This document shows, one piece after another, positions 26,804-35,399 of a stretch of 64,000 nucleotides of DNA (position 1 is its first letter; every line of letters begins with the position of its first letter). The notes below the pieces were generated by a model. It was given only the letters and a program-made list of their open reading frames with translations, made no database searches and had not been told where the DNA came from. This DNA comes from UBA8389 sp035719105. Lineage in GTDB: Bacteria > Bacteroidota > Bacteroidia > Bacteroidales > UBA1402. A program made the position numbers and the translations under genes. The DNA is taken from assembly GCA_035719105.1 (NCBI GenBank), contig DASTGN010000004.1, forward strand, positions 248,001 to 312,000. Direction: 5' to 3'.

Positions 26804-27256
26804 TTATTCTTTATTCTTAGTATCTATTAACAAAGTAACAGGACCATCATTCGTCAAACTTACCTTCATATCAGCACCAAAAACACCTGTTTGAATTGTT
26901 TTTTGCAGTTTTACACACAAAGCTTCCTGTAGACTTTCATACAGTGGAATAGCTTTCTCAGGTCTAGACGCTTTTATAAACGAAGGTCTATTGCCCTTTT
27001 TTATTTGACCAAAAAGAGTGAATTGGCTGATTAACAGAATATTACCATCAATATCCAGTATTGATTTATTCATTAAACCAGCGTCATCACTAAAAATTCT
27101 CATTTGCACAATTTTTGTACTTATCCAATCGATATCATTCTGATTATCAGATTCTTCAAAGCCAACCAAGATTAATAACCCTTGATTAATGGCACCATAT
27201 AAGGTTTTGTCAATTTCAACTTTTGCACTGGAAACACGTTGAATAACAGCTCTCAT
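26804..27256 (-). CDS. dtd: D-aminoacyl-tRNA deacylase
   Basis: DTD removes D-amino acids (and glycine from tRNA-Ala) mischarged on tRNA. The 150-residue protein begins MRAVIQRVSSAKVEID. It has both active-site motifs, SQFTLFG and the cross-subunit Gly-cisPro motif in NDGPVTLLID. The start at 27256 is fixed by the conserved N-terminus and lies 1 bp after the uvrC stop; the open frame upstream overlaps uvrC. Confidence 0.95.
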   Translation of the reverse strand: MRAVIQRVSSAKVEIDKTLYGAINQGLLILVGFEESDNQNDIDWISTKIVQMRIFSDDAGLMNKSILDIDGNILLISQFTLFGQIKKGNRPSFIKASRPEKAIPLYESLQEALCVKLQKTIQTGVFGADMKVSLTNDGPVTLLIDTKNKE

Positions 27257-27257
27257 T

Positions 27258-29075
27258 TCATTTATTTGATTGTAAAAATAGCGATATTTTTTGAGCCTTG
27301 GATGCTCCAACCACTTTTTGGAGTGTTTCCAAATCGGTCTCCCGAATTCGTTTTACGCTTTTAAATTCTTTAAGCAATAAAGTTTTAGTTGCTTGACCAA
27401 TACCGGGTATCTCATCCAGTTCCGATGCGGTCTGGTATTTGCTTCTGCGCTGTCGATGGTGGGTAATTCCAAAGCGGTGCGCTTCATCTCTAAGTTGTTG
27501 AATCAAGCGTAACGTTTCGGAGTTTTTGTCTAAATAAATAGGTACGGAGTCGTTTGGGAAAAACAATTCTTCTAAGTTTTTTGCAATACCAATAACTTGT
27601 AATTTATCAAAAACACCCACTTCTTTCAATGCGGTTACTGCTGATGATAGTTGTCCCTTACCGCCGTCCACAATAACCAATTGAGGTAGGGGCTGACCTT
27701 CGTCCAGCAAACGACTGTACCTTCGTTTCAAAACTTCTTCCATAGAAGCAAAATCATCGGGGCCAACCACCGTTTTTATGTTGAAATGACGGTAATCTTT
27801 TTTGGAAGGTTTCGCATTTTTAAATACTACACAGGACGATACCGGGAAACTGCCCTGTATATTAGAATTGTCAAAACATTCAATATGAAATGGAAGTTCG
27901 TGCAGATTCAAATCTTTTTTGACAGTACTCAATATCCTTGTGGTTCTTTGTTCTGGATTAAGCTTTTCTTGTTGCTTCAATAGGTCCACCTTATATTGCT
28001 TTACATTTTGAAGTGAGAGATCTAGAATTTTCTTTCGATCACCACGCAACGGAATAGTAAAGGTAACGCCTTCCACTTCCAATTCAGGAAGAAATGGAAC
28101 GATAATTTCCTTTGCCGGGCTGCTATATCGTTGACGAATTTCAAAAATGGCCGAACTAAGTAACGCTGCCTTTTCCTCTTCTAACCGTTTTTTGTATTCG
28201 ATGGTCATACCGCGCACGATGCAGCCATTTACCAGATAGAGGTAGTTGATGATGGCGGATTGATCCGTTTCATCATACGAATAGACTTCAATGTTGTGTA
28301 ATCCCGAATTGACAATAGCCGACTTACTTCTATATTGCTCAATCAAGTCGTATTTTTCTTTAACAACTTGTGCTTCTTCAAATTTCAATTCGCTTGCAAG
28401 AGCTTTCATCTCATGCAGCAAGTGTTTGCTTATTTGATGAATGTTGCCTTTTAGGATTTCTCGTATTTCTTGAATATTCTCCATATAGTCTTGCAGCGAT
28501 TGCAAGCCTTCGCACGGTCCTTTGCATTTTTTGATTTGATACTCCAAGCAAACCTTGTACTTCCCGCTTTTTATGTGCTGCTCCAACATGGGCAGTTTGC
28601 AGTTCCGAATGGGATATACCTTTTTTATTACTTGCAACAATGTCCGAACCATGGGGACGGAGCTATATGGTCCAAAATATTCTGAACCGTCATGGATAAT
28701 GTTTCTGGTTTGAAAAACTCTTGGAAAAGGTTCCTTTTTTATACAAATGCTTGGATAGGTTTTATCATCCTTAAGCAGCACGTTGTATCTTGGACGATAT
28801 TGTTTTATCAGATTATTTTCCAATAAGAGCGCATCTTCCTCCGTTTCTACAACAATGTATTTTAAATCGTGTATTTTACGAACAAGAATTCGAGTTTTAG
28901 GGGAGTCGGCGTGGTCGTTCGAAAAATAAGATAAAACACGCTTTTTCAAATTCTTTGCTTTTCCGACATAAATAATGGTGCCGGTTTCATCAAAGTATTG
29001 ATAGACACCAGGATTTTCAGGAATTCTTTTTAAGATTTCCTGAACATTTTCTTGTATAGGGTAACGACCTTTCAT
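27258..29075 (-). CDS. uvrC: Excinuclease ABC subunit UvrC
   Basis: UvrC makes both incisions in nucleotide-excision repair after UvrAB recognition. The 605-residue protein has the N-terminal GIY-YIG nuclease (NPGVYQYFDETG, IIYVGKAKNLKKR) and cluster-type cysteines around residues 165-190. A UVR helix pair is visible (SELKFEEAQVVKEKYDLI). The RNase H-like second nuclease follows (HIECFDNSNIQGSFPV, VIVDGGKGQL), and a C-terminal helix-hairpin-helix ends it (LDEIPGIGQATKTLLL). I chose the ATG at 29075; a start at 29102 would run into the parS palindrome. Confidence 0.96.
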   Translation of the reverse strand: MKGRYPIQENVQEILKRIPENPGVYQYFDETGTIIYVGKAKNLKKRVLSYFSNDHADSPKTRILVRKIHDLKYIVVETEEDALLLENNLIKQYRPRYNVLLKDDKTYPSICIKKEPFPRVFQTRNIIHDGSEYFGPYSSVPMVRTLLQVIKKVYPIRNCKLPMLEQHIKSGKYKVCLEYQIKKCKGPCEGLQSLQDYMENIQEIREILKGNIHQISKHLLHEMKALASELKFEEAQVVKEKYDLIEQYRSKSAIVNSGLHNIEVYSYDETDQSAIINYLYLVNGCIVRGMTIEYKKRLEEEKAALLSSAIFEIRQRYSSPAKEIIVPFLPELEVEGVTFTIPLRGDRKKILDLSLQNVKQYKVDLLKQQEKLNPEQRTTRILSTVKKDLNLHELPFHIECFDNSNIQGSFPVSSCVVFKNAKPSKKDYRHFNIKTVVGPDDFASMEEVLKRRYSRLLDEGQPLPQLVIVDGGKGQLSSAVTALKEVGVFDKLQVIGIAKNLEELFFPNDSVPIYLDKNSETLRLIQQLRDEAHRFGITHHRQRRSKYQTASELDEIPGIGQATKTLLLKEFKSVKRIRETDLETLQKVVGASKAQKISLFLQSNK

Positions 29076-29102
29076 TCTTAATAGGTAAAGATTAAAAAAC
29101 AA

Positions 29103-29118
29103 TGTTCCACGTGGAACA
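29103..29118. other. parS: parS centromere site (ParB binding)
   Basis: The perfect 16-bp palindrome TGTTCCACGTGGAACA matches the widely conserved parS consensus TGTTnCACGTGnAACA. It lies in the 48-bp gap between mnmG and uvrC, outside any gene. parS sites cluster near the origin in most bacteria. parA and parB are not in the window. Confidence 0.85.
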
Positions 29119-29123
29119 TACGT

Positions 29124-30998
29124 TTATCTTCCCAGCAAAACCAAAAGCACATTGATGTCGTTTGGTGAAATGCCTGGTATTCGACTGGCCTGACCAATCG
29201 TTTCAGGTTTAATTTTATTTAATTTTTGTCTAGCCTCAATGGATAATGATTGCAAGCTGTCGTAATCAAACTTATCGGCAATTTTTATGGTGTCCAGCCG
29301 ATGAATTTTTTCAGCAATTCCACGTTCTCGCTCAATATAGCCCTTGTATTTAATTAGAATTTCTGCAGATTCTACAATTTCTTCCCGTCTGTTCTGAATG
29401 GATTCTACCTTTTCCTTTAATGAAGAAATGTGCGGCTGAAGCTTTTCGAAGTCCAACTGGGGACGATTAATCAAGTCAATTAGCCTGGTTCCTTGTTTTA
29501 ATGGGGCGGTGTCAAATCCCATTAACGCATCGTTTATGTATTTATCCTTGATAGGATAGTTTTCACAAAAATGAATGAGTTCGTCAACTTCTTGCTTTTT
29601 CTTCATGAACAATTGATGTCTTTCTGACGAAACCAAACCAAGTTGAAATCCTAACGGAGTTAAACGCGCGTCTGCATTATCTTGTCGCAACAAAATGCGA
29701 TGTTCTGCTCTGGAGGTAAACATTCGATAGGGTTCGTCAACGCCTTTTGTTACCAAATCGTCGATCAATACGCCAATATATGCTTCGTCCCTTTGTAAAA
29801 TGAAGGGTTTCCCGTTATGGCAAACTTGATGAGCATTGATGCCAGCAATCAAACCTTGGCCGGCAGCCTCTTCATATCCTGTCGTTCCATTGATTTGACC
29901 GGCAAAAAACAGATTTTTTACCAGCTTGGTTTCTAAGCTGTGTTTTAATTGAGTTGGGTCGAAAAAGTCATATTCGATGGCATACCCGGGTCTGTAAATA
30001 TGTACATCCCTGAAACAGGGGATTTCTTTTAATGCATTAATTTGGACGTCCAATGGCAGGGAAGAGGAAAAGCCATTCAAATACATTTCCTGAGAAGTTT
30101 CTCCTTCCGGTTCTAGAAATAATTGGTGCTGTTCTTTATCGGCAAAGGTGAATATTTTGGTTTCTATACTTGGACAATAGCGCGGACCAATGCTCTTTAT
30201 TTGGCCGTTATAAAGTGGAGAATCCTCCAATCCACCGTGTAAAACGTCGTGTACTTTGGTGTTGGTGTAACAGATCCAGCAATTGCGTTGTTTTAGAGTT
30301 CTGGGTTTAAAATCAAGAAACGAAAATTTATGAAAGTCGTTTTCACCCATTTGCTCTTCCATTTCGTCAAAATGAACGCTTCGCGCATCGATACGAACTG
30401 GAGTGCCCGTTTTCATTCGGTCAGTTTTGAAACCTAAGGAGCGTAGTTGTTCTGTTAAACCAAACGAAGCCGGTTCAGACATACGTCCACCGGTATATTG
30501 GGTTCGGCCAATATGAATTAATCCATTTAAAAAAGTACCGTTCGTCATGACCACGCTTTTGGCATTAAAAATAACGCCATTTGCCGTTTTCACCCCGCAA
30601 ACTTCACCCTCTTTAAAGATCAATTCAACAACAACATCTTGCCAAATATATAAGTTTGGAGTATTTTCAAGAACCTCTTTCCAGGCCAAAATGAATTTCT
30701 GTCGATCGCTTTGTGAACGCGGGCTCCACATGGCAGGGCCCTTGGAGCGATTCAGCATTCTAAATTGAATGGCCGTTTTATCCGTAATGATACCTGTTTG
30801 GCCACCGAGCGCATCGATTTCACGTACAATCTGTCCCTTGGCAATGCCGCCGATAGCTGGATTGCAGCTCATTTGGCCAATTTTGTTCATGTCCATCGTA
30901 ATCAACAAGGTGGTTGAACCTAGGTTTGCAGCAGCCGATGCAGCTTCACAGCCTGCATGCCCGGCTCCTATTACGATAACGTCGTATGAAAAGTTCAT
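29124..30998 (-). CDS. mnmG: tRNA uridine-5-carboxymethylaminomethyl modification protein MnmG (GidA)
   Basis: MnmG with MnmE modifies U34 of tRNAs reading split codon boxes, using FAD and methylene-THF. The 624-residue protein begins with a dinucleotide-binding motif VIVIGAGHAGCEAA. It carries the GidA signatures MSCNPAIGGIAKGQIVREIDALGG, seen in parts at about residues 43-66, and GRMSEPASFGLTEQL. The C-terminal helical domain ends GISPNDINVLLVLLGR. mnmG is often near oriC, and here it is next to parS. The minus-strand order is mnmG, parS, uvrC. Confidence 0.97.
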   Translation of the reverse strand: MNFSYDVIVIGAGHAGCEAASAAANLGSTTLLITMDMNKIGQMSCNPAIGGIAKGQIVREIDALGGQTGIITDKTAIQFRMLNRSKGPAMWSPRSQSDRQKFILAWKEVLENTPNLYIWQDVVVELIFKEGEVCGVKTANGVIFNAKSVVMTNGTFLNGLIHIGRTQYTGGRMSEPASFGLTEQLRSLGFKTDRMKTGTPVRIDARSVHFDEMEEQMGENDFHKFSFLDFKPRTLKQRNCWICYTNTKVHDVLHGGLEDSPLYNGQIKSIGPRYCPSIETKIFTFADKEQHQLFLEPEGETSQEMYLNGFSSSLPLDVQINALKEIPCFRDVHIYRPGYAIEYDFFDPTQLKHSLETKLVKNLFFAGQINGTTGYEEAAGQGLIAGINAHQVCHNGKPFILQRDEAYIGVLIDDLVTKGVDEPYRMFTSRAEHRILLRQDNADARLTPLGFQLGLVSSERHQLFMKKKQEVDELIHFCENYPIKDKYINDALMGFDTAPLKQGTRLIDLINRPQLDFEKLQPHISSLKEKVESIQNRREEIVESAEILIKYKGYIERERGIAEKIHRLDTIKIADKFDYDSLQSLSIEARQKLNKIKPETIGQASRIPGISPNDINVLLVLLGR

Positions 30999-31028
30999 AT
31001 ATGTAGTAAGATATAGATTAACAATATA

Positions 31029-31439
31029 TTATAAATAAGACAATGCAAGATCCTCCTGTTCATGCATGGTTGCTTCGTCCTTTGGAGTTTTATCTTTAAA
31101 TCCGCAAAGATGTAAAATGCCGTGAATAATGACCCTCATGAGCTCCTGATCCTCTTTATGTCCTAAACGAGCGGCATTGCTGAACACTGTTTCTAATCCA
31201 ACGAAAATATCGCCCGAAATCCTATCGCCTTCCGAGTAATCAAAGGTGATGATATCGGTATAGAAATCGTGATCCAAATATTGTTTGTTGAATTCAATGA
31301 TTTTTGAATCCGAGCAAAAAATATAATTGATTTCACCGGCCTTTTTCCCATGCAATTCGGCAATGGAATGAATCCATCCGGTTACTTTTGCCGTATTGAT
31401 CGAAGGCATTGCACAATCATTCGTTTCAAATCGGATCAT
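31029..31439 (-). CDS. ybeY: Endoribonuclease YbeY
   Basis: YbeY is a zinc-dependent RNase used in 16S rRNA 3' maturation and 70S quality control. The 136-residue protein has the metal-binding region VIIHGILHLCGFKDKT, with the first two histidines in HGILH. The third His of the usual HGxLHLxGYDH is not in its usual place. A histidine in ATMHEQED may substitute, as in other Bacteroidota members I recall. Upstream strands include LDHDFYTDIITFDYS. It lies 30 bp downstream of the mnmG start boundary and 8 bp from the SpmAB-like gene. Confidence 0.92.
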   Translation of the reverse strand: MIRFETNDCAMPSINTAKVTGWIHSIAELHGKKAGEINYIFCSDSKIIEFNKQYLDHDFYTDIITFDYSEGDRISGDIFVGLETVFSNAARLGHKEDQELMRVIIHGILHLCGFKDKTPKDEATMHEQEDLALSYL

Positions 31440-31447
31440 TGTTCAGA

Positions 31448-32683
31448 TTATTTAAAAAAAGCATATGCAAGGAAAATAGCTGCTAATGCCCCGGCAAGGT
31501 CGGCTAGCAAACCTGCCCAGATAGCATAGCGCGTTCTCTTGATTCCAACGGAACCAAAATAAAGTGCTACAATGTAAAAGGTCGTATCCGCCGCACCTTG
31601 AAACAAACAAGAAAGATGACCCACAAAAGAATCAGCACCATAAGTTTTCATCGTGTCAAGCATCATGCCACGAGCACCACTTCCGCTAAGGGGTTTCATA
31701 AATGCTGTTGGAAGTGCATCCACGAAATCAGTGTTCAATCCGACCGATGAAATCAGGTATTTTATACCGTCCGTTAAAAGTTCCATCGCTCCACATGCAC
31801 GGAATACTGCTACTCCAACCAACATGCCGACCAAATAGGGAATAATTTTTACCGACGTTTCAAAACCGCCCTTGGCTCCATCAATAAAAGCTTCCCATAC
31901 ATTGATTTTTTTGTAGAGGGCGCCTCCGATAAAAATCACGATAATACTGAATATGGTGACATTGCTTAATACGCTTGATGCGGTCGCCATTTCTTCCTTG
32001 CTCATCGTCGAAAACCACCAAACCAAACCCGCAAGAACAAAGGTTATTCCCCCGATCCAACCCAAAACTGTTCGATTCAGTAAGTTCAAACGCTGCCGAA
32101 TGCCAACAAATAGTATGGCAGAAAGGGTTGCAACAAAAGTGGCTATGAGTATGGGTATGAAAACATCGGTGGGGCTGGTTGCTCCCATAATGGCTCGTTG
32201 TGCAATAATGTTGATGGGGATGATGGTCATGCCTGCTGTATTCAGGGCAAGGAACATGATTTGTGCATTGGAAGCCGTTTCCTTCGTTGGATTAATTTCC
32301 TGCAGACTTTGCATAGCTTTCAAACCCATTGGCGTTGCGGCATTATCCAAGCCTAACATGGTGGCCGAAAAATTCATAAGTAATTGCCCGTTCGCGGTAT
32401 GGTTTTTGGGAATTTCAGGAAATAATTTTCCAAAAAATGGACCAACGATACGAGAAAGGAATCGAATGGCGCCCGCCTTTTCGCCAATATTCAAGATGCC
32501 CAGCCAAAGTGTCATTATTCCAGCCAATGGCAACGCAATAACCATCACCGCGCTTTTTGCCGAATCAAAACTGGCTGACATGATGCGTTCGAAGATGGTG
32601 TAGTCCTGGAAGAAAATTAATTGAACCAGTGCCACCACAAATGCAATAAGGAAAAAAGCAACCCAAATGTAATTTAATGCCAT
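31448..32683 (-). CDS. Fused SpmA/SpmB nucleoside-recognition (Gate) membrane protein
   Basis: This 411-residue polytopic protein is a fusion of the two nucleoside-recognition (Gate) domain proteins known in Bacillus as spore maturation proteins A and B. The first half contains LPLAGIMTLWLGILNIGEKAG and NFSATMLGLDNAATPMGLKA. The second half contains ITPYLVG-like and SGSGARGMMLD segments and GAADTTFYIVALYFG. Bacteroidota do not sporulate, so the role is another, probably transport-related one that remains unknown. Its -7 element is at 32704-32711 and it is divergent from ruvB. Confidence 0.85.
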   Translation of the reverse strand: MALNYIWVAFFLIAFVVALVQLIFFQDYTIFERIMSASFDSAKSAVMVIALPLAGIMTLWLGILNIGEKAGAIRFLSRIVGPFFGKLFPEIPKNHTANGQLLMNFSATMLGLDNAATPMGLKAMQSLQEINPTKETASNAQIMFLALNTAGMTIIPINIIAQRAIMGATSPTDVFIPILIATFVATLSAILFVGIRQRLNLLNRTVLGWIGGITFVLAGLVWWFSTMSKEEMATASSVLSNVTIFSIIVIFIGGALYKKINVWEAFIDGAKGGFETSVKIIPYLVGMLVGVAVFRACGAMELLTDGIKYLISSVGLNTDFVDALPTAFMKPLSGSGARGMMLDTMKTYGADSFVGHLSCLFQGAADTTFYIVALYFGSVGIKRTRYAIWAGLLADLAGALAAIFLAYAFFK

Positions 32684-32703
32684 AGTCTAATAGGATTTGC
32701 ATG

Positions 32704-32758
32704 CAAAAGTACAAAAAAGATGCGTCGGTCGTTAATTGTAAAACTTTCTGTAACTTTG
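32704..32758. promoter_or_regulatory. Divergent promoters of the SpmAB-like gene and ruvB
   Basis: TACTTTTG on the minus strand (32704-32711) lies 20 bp before the SpmAB-like ATG. TAACTTTG on the plus strand (32751-32758) lies 18 bp before the ruvB ATG. The -33 elements are not clear. Confidence 0.5.
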
Positions 32759-32776
32759 CTTCCCAAACAAGGAAAC

Positions 32777-33799
32777 ATGCGGGAGGATTTCGATATTCGC
32801 GAGGAACAACAAAGCGACTGGGACAAGGAGGCAGACAAAGCATTGCGTCCTTTGCGATTTTCTGATTTCAAAGGTCAAGAAAAAGTCGTCGAAAACCTTA
32901 AAATTTTCGTTTCTGCCGCTCGAATGAGGGGAGAAGCGATGGATCACGTTTTGCTGCATGGCCCTCCCGGATTAGGCAAAACCACACTTTCAAACATAAT
33001 TTCCAACGAATTGGGTGTCGGCTTTAAAGTTACTTCAGGTCCTGTACTAGATAAGCCCGGCGATTTGGCAGGTGTGTTAACGGCACTGGAACCAAATGAT
33101 GTTCTTTTTATTGATGAAATTCACCGGCTTAGTCCAGTTGTCGAGGAGTATCTTTATTCGGCAATGGAAGATTTCCGTATTGACATTATGATTGACAAAG
33201 GCCCTTCTGCCAGGTCAATTCAATTGGAAATCAGCCCTTTCACCATGGTAGGAGCAACAACACGTAGCGGCTTGCTCACCGCGCCATTGCGTGCTCGATT
33301 CGGAATCAACTGTCATTTAGAATATTACAAGGCTGAAGTGTTGAGAAATATCATCCTTCGTTCGGCTAGATTGCTGAATGTAGTTTGCAAAAAGGACGCA
33401 GCGGATGAGATTGCAGGACGTAGCCGAGGAACTCCAAGAATAGCCAACGCGCTGCTTCGAAGGGTCCGCGATTTTGCTCAGGTAAAAGGCAACGGTGAAA
33501 TTGATTCTGAAATCGCTCGATATGCTTTGGAGGCACTAAATATTGACAAATATGGTTTAGACCAAGTTGACAATAAGATATTAAGTATTTTGATCGATAA
33601 ATTCCAAGGCGGACCTGTCGGTTTGACTACCATTGCTACTGCATTGGGCGAAGACCCCGGTACCATCGAAGAAGTTTATGAACCGTTCCTTATTCAGGAG
33701 GGTTTTTTGAAGCGTACGCCAAGAGGACGGGAAGTAACCGAGCTTGCGTGGAAACATTTGGGTAAGATGAGATTGGGTTCAACTCAGGAACTTTTTTAA
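32777..33799 (+). CDS. ruvB: Holliday junction branch-migration helicase RuvB
   Basis: RuvB is the hexameric AAA+ motor that drives Holliday-junction branch migration with RuvA. The 340-residue protein shows Walker A GPPGLGKTTLSN, Walker B FIDEIHRLSP and sensor 1 plus arginine finger GATTRSGLL. The C-terminal winged helix has EPFLIQEGFLKRTPRGR. The start at 32777 (MREDFDIRE) fits the promoter and the family N-terminus. ruvA and ruvC are not in the window. The flippase gene follows 10 bp downstream and may be co-transcribed, an association seen in other Bacteroidota. Confidence 0.97.
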   Translation: MREDFDIREEQQSDWDKEADKALRPLRFSDFKGQEKVVENLKIFVSAARMRGEAMDHVLLHGPPGLGKTTLSNIISNELGVGFKVTSGPVLDKPGDLAGVLTALEPNDVLFIDEIHRLSPVVEEYLYSAMEDFRIDIMIDKGPSARSIQLEISPFTMVGATTRSGLLTAPLRARFGINCHLEYYKAEVLRNIILRSARLLNVVCKKDAADEIAGRSRGTPRIANALLRRVRDFAQVKGNGEIDSEIARYALEALNIDKYGLDQVDNKILSILIDKFQGGPVGLTTIATALGEDPGTIEEVYEPFLIQEGFLKRTPRGREVTELAWKHLGKMRLGSTQELF

Positions 33800-33809
33800 A
33801 GGATTTTCT

Positions 33810-35300
33810 ATGGCTGATTTGAAGAGTCTGGCAAAAGATACTGCCATTTACGGTGTGAGCAGTATTTTAGGTAAATTCCTGAACTGGTGTTTATTACCAT
33901 TCTACAGTTACGTTCTTGCCTCTCCGAAAGATTACGGGATGGTCACGGATCTTTACAATTGGACTGCCGTGATGTATATCTTGTTGACTTATGGAATGGA
34001 AACCGGTTTCTTCCGTTTTGTCAACAAATCAAATGAAGAATCCCAAAAAGTATATTCAACCACCTTATATAGTGTAGCAATCACTTCCGCTTTTTTCATC
34101 GCTGTTTGTTTGCTTTTCAACTCTCCCATTTCCATAGCGATGGGATATGGTGCTCATCCTGAGTTCATTTGGATGATGTGCGTTATTGTGGCGATCGATG
34201 CCTTTAGTGCGATACCGTTCGCATTTTTAAGGTACAAGAAACGTCCGATCGCGTTTGCGACGTTGAAAATGGTCATGATTTTTGCCAACATCGTACTCAA
34301 TGTCTTTTTCCTCTATATCTGCCCCAAACTGGCAAACTGGCAACCTTGGCTGGTCAATTGGTTTTTTGTTCCGAATTATGGAGTAGGTTACGTTTTTGTA
34401 GCTAATTTCCTTTCATCCATTATTGGACTAATGACCTTACTACCTTTCATGTGGCTCAAATGGATTTTCGATTGGCCTTTACTCAAGCGAATGCTCAAAT
34501 ATTCCCTTCCGCTTTTGATTCTGGGTTTGGCGGGAATCATGAACCAATCTTTCGATAAAATTGTCTTCAAATATCTTTTTGCGGATAAACAAGAAGCAAT
34601 GACTCAATTAGGGATTTATGGGGCATGTTTCCGAATCGGAATTGTGATGATGATGTTCACTCAAGCTTTCCGTTACGCCTATGAACCCTTCGTTTTTGCC
34701 AAACAAAAAAACGATGACAATCGAAAAGCGTATTCGGACGCCATGAAATATTACATCATTTTCTCCGTATTCATTTTCTTGGGAGTGATGTATTATTTGG
34801 ATATTCTTCAATTTTTAGTTCGTAGCGATTACCGGGTGGGACTTGTCGTGGTGCCCATTGTATTGGGTTGTTACATTTTCCAGGGCATCTATTTTAATCT
34901 TTCCTTTTGGTATAAATTGACCGACAAGACCAATTGGGGAGCCATTATCGCCCTCATTGGGAGTGTAGCCACTATTGCCGGAAACATCATTTTTGTGCCC
35001 CATTACGGGTACATCGGCTCAGCTTGGGTCGCCTTTGTATGTTTTTTTATGATGATGGTCATTTCCTGGGTTTTGGGTCAAAAATATTACCCCATCACCT
35101 ACGATTTGAAATCTGCCGGTCTTTACACCTTTATTGGCCTTGTTTTTTATTTGGCCGGAATGTATGTGCCCATCGATTCGATGCCGTTAAGAATGCTTTA
35201 CCGCACATTCCTGCTTGTTTTATTCGGGGCCTATTTTGTCCATAAGGATCTTCCCCTCAAATCGATTCCCATTCTTAACAAGTTCGTCAAAAAAGGTTGA
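33810..35300 (+). CDS. Polysaccharide biosynthesis flippase (Wzx/MOP family)
   Basis: This 496-residue protein has about 12-14 membrane segments. It begins with the family pattern LAKDTAIYGVSSILGKFLNWCLLPFYSY. It resembles the polysaccharide-biosynthesis branch of the MOP (MATE/MVF) superfamily, which flips lipid-linked glycans across the inner membrane. The cargo is unknown; there is no glycan cluster around it. A weak nested hairpin at 35307-35338 (GCCATT/AATGGC outside, CACT/AGTG inside) after the stop lacks a T-run. Confidence 0.87.
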   Translation: MADLKSLAKDTAIYGVSSILGKFLNWCLLPFYSYVLASPKDYGMVTDLYNWTAVMYILLTYGMETGFFRFVNKSNEESQKVYSTTLYSVAITSAFFIAVCLLFNSPISIAMGYGAHPEFIWMMCVIVAIDAFSAIPFAFLRYKKRPIAFATLKMVMIFANIVLNVFFLYICPKLANWQPWLVNWFFVPNYGVGYVFVANFLSSIIGLMTLLPFMWLKWIFDWPLLKRMLKYSLPLLILGLAGIMNQSFDKIVFKYLFADKQEAMTQLGIYGACFRIGIVMMMFTQAFRYAYEPFVFAKQKNDDNRKAYSDAMKYYIIFSVFIFLGVMYYLDILQFLVRSDYRVGLVVVPIVLGCYIFQGIYFNLSFWYKLTDKTNWGAIIALIGSVATIAGNIIFVPHYGYIGSAWVAFVCFFMMMVISWVLGQKYYPITYDLKSAGLYTFIGLVFYLAGMYVPIDSMPLRMLYRTFLLVLFGAYFVHKDLPLKSIPILNKFVKKG

Positions 35301-35363
35301 TTTGTTGCCATTTAACACACTCAAAGTGGACGAATGGCGTACCTGATGGATTTTAAAAGGGCT

Positions 35364-35371
35364 TATCTTTG
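35364..35371 (+). promoter_or_regulatory. -7 element of the pectate lyase gene
   Basis: TATCTTTG matches TAnnTTTG, 28 bp before the ATG at 35400. No -33 match is seen. Confidence 0.45.
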
Positions 35372-35399
35372 CCTTTGAAAACATCATCTTAGGGAAGCC

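Noticed and set aside
31448..32683. Sporulation function from SpmA/SpmB similarity
   Set aside because: All other features point to a non-sporulating Bacteroidota, and the Gate domain is widespread outside sporulation.
35307..35338. Nested hairpin after the flippase gene
   Set aside because: Stems are short (6 and 4 bp), spacers are uneven and there is no T-run, so I do not call it a terminator.
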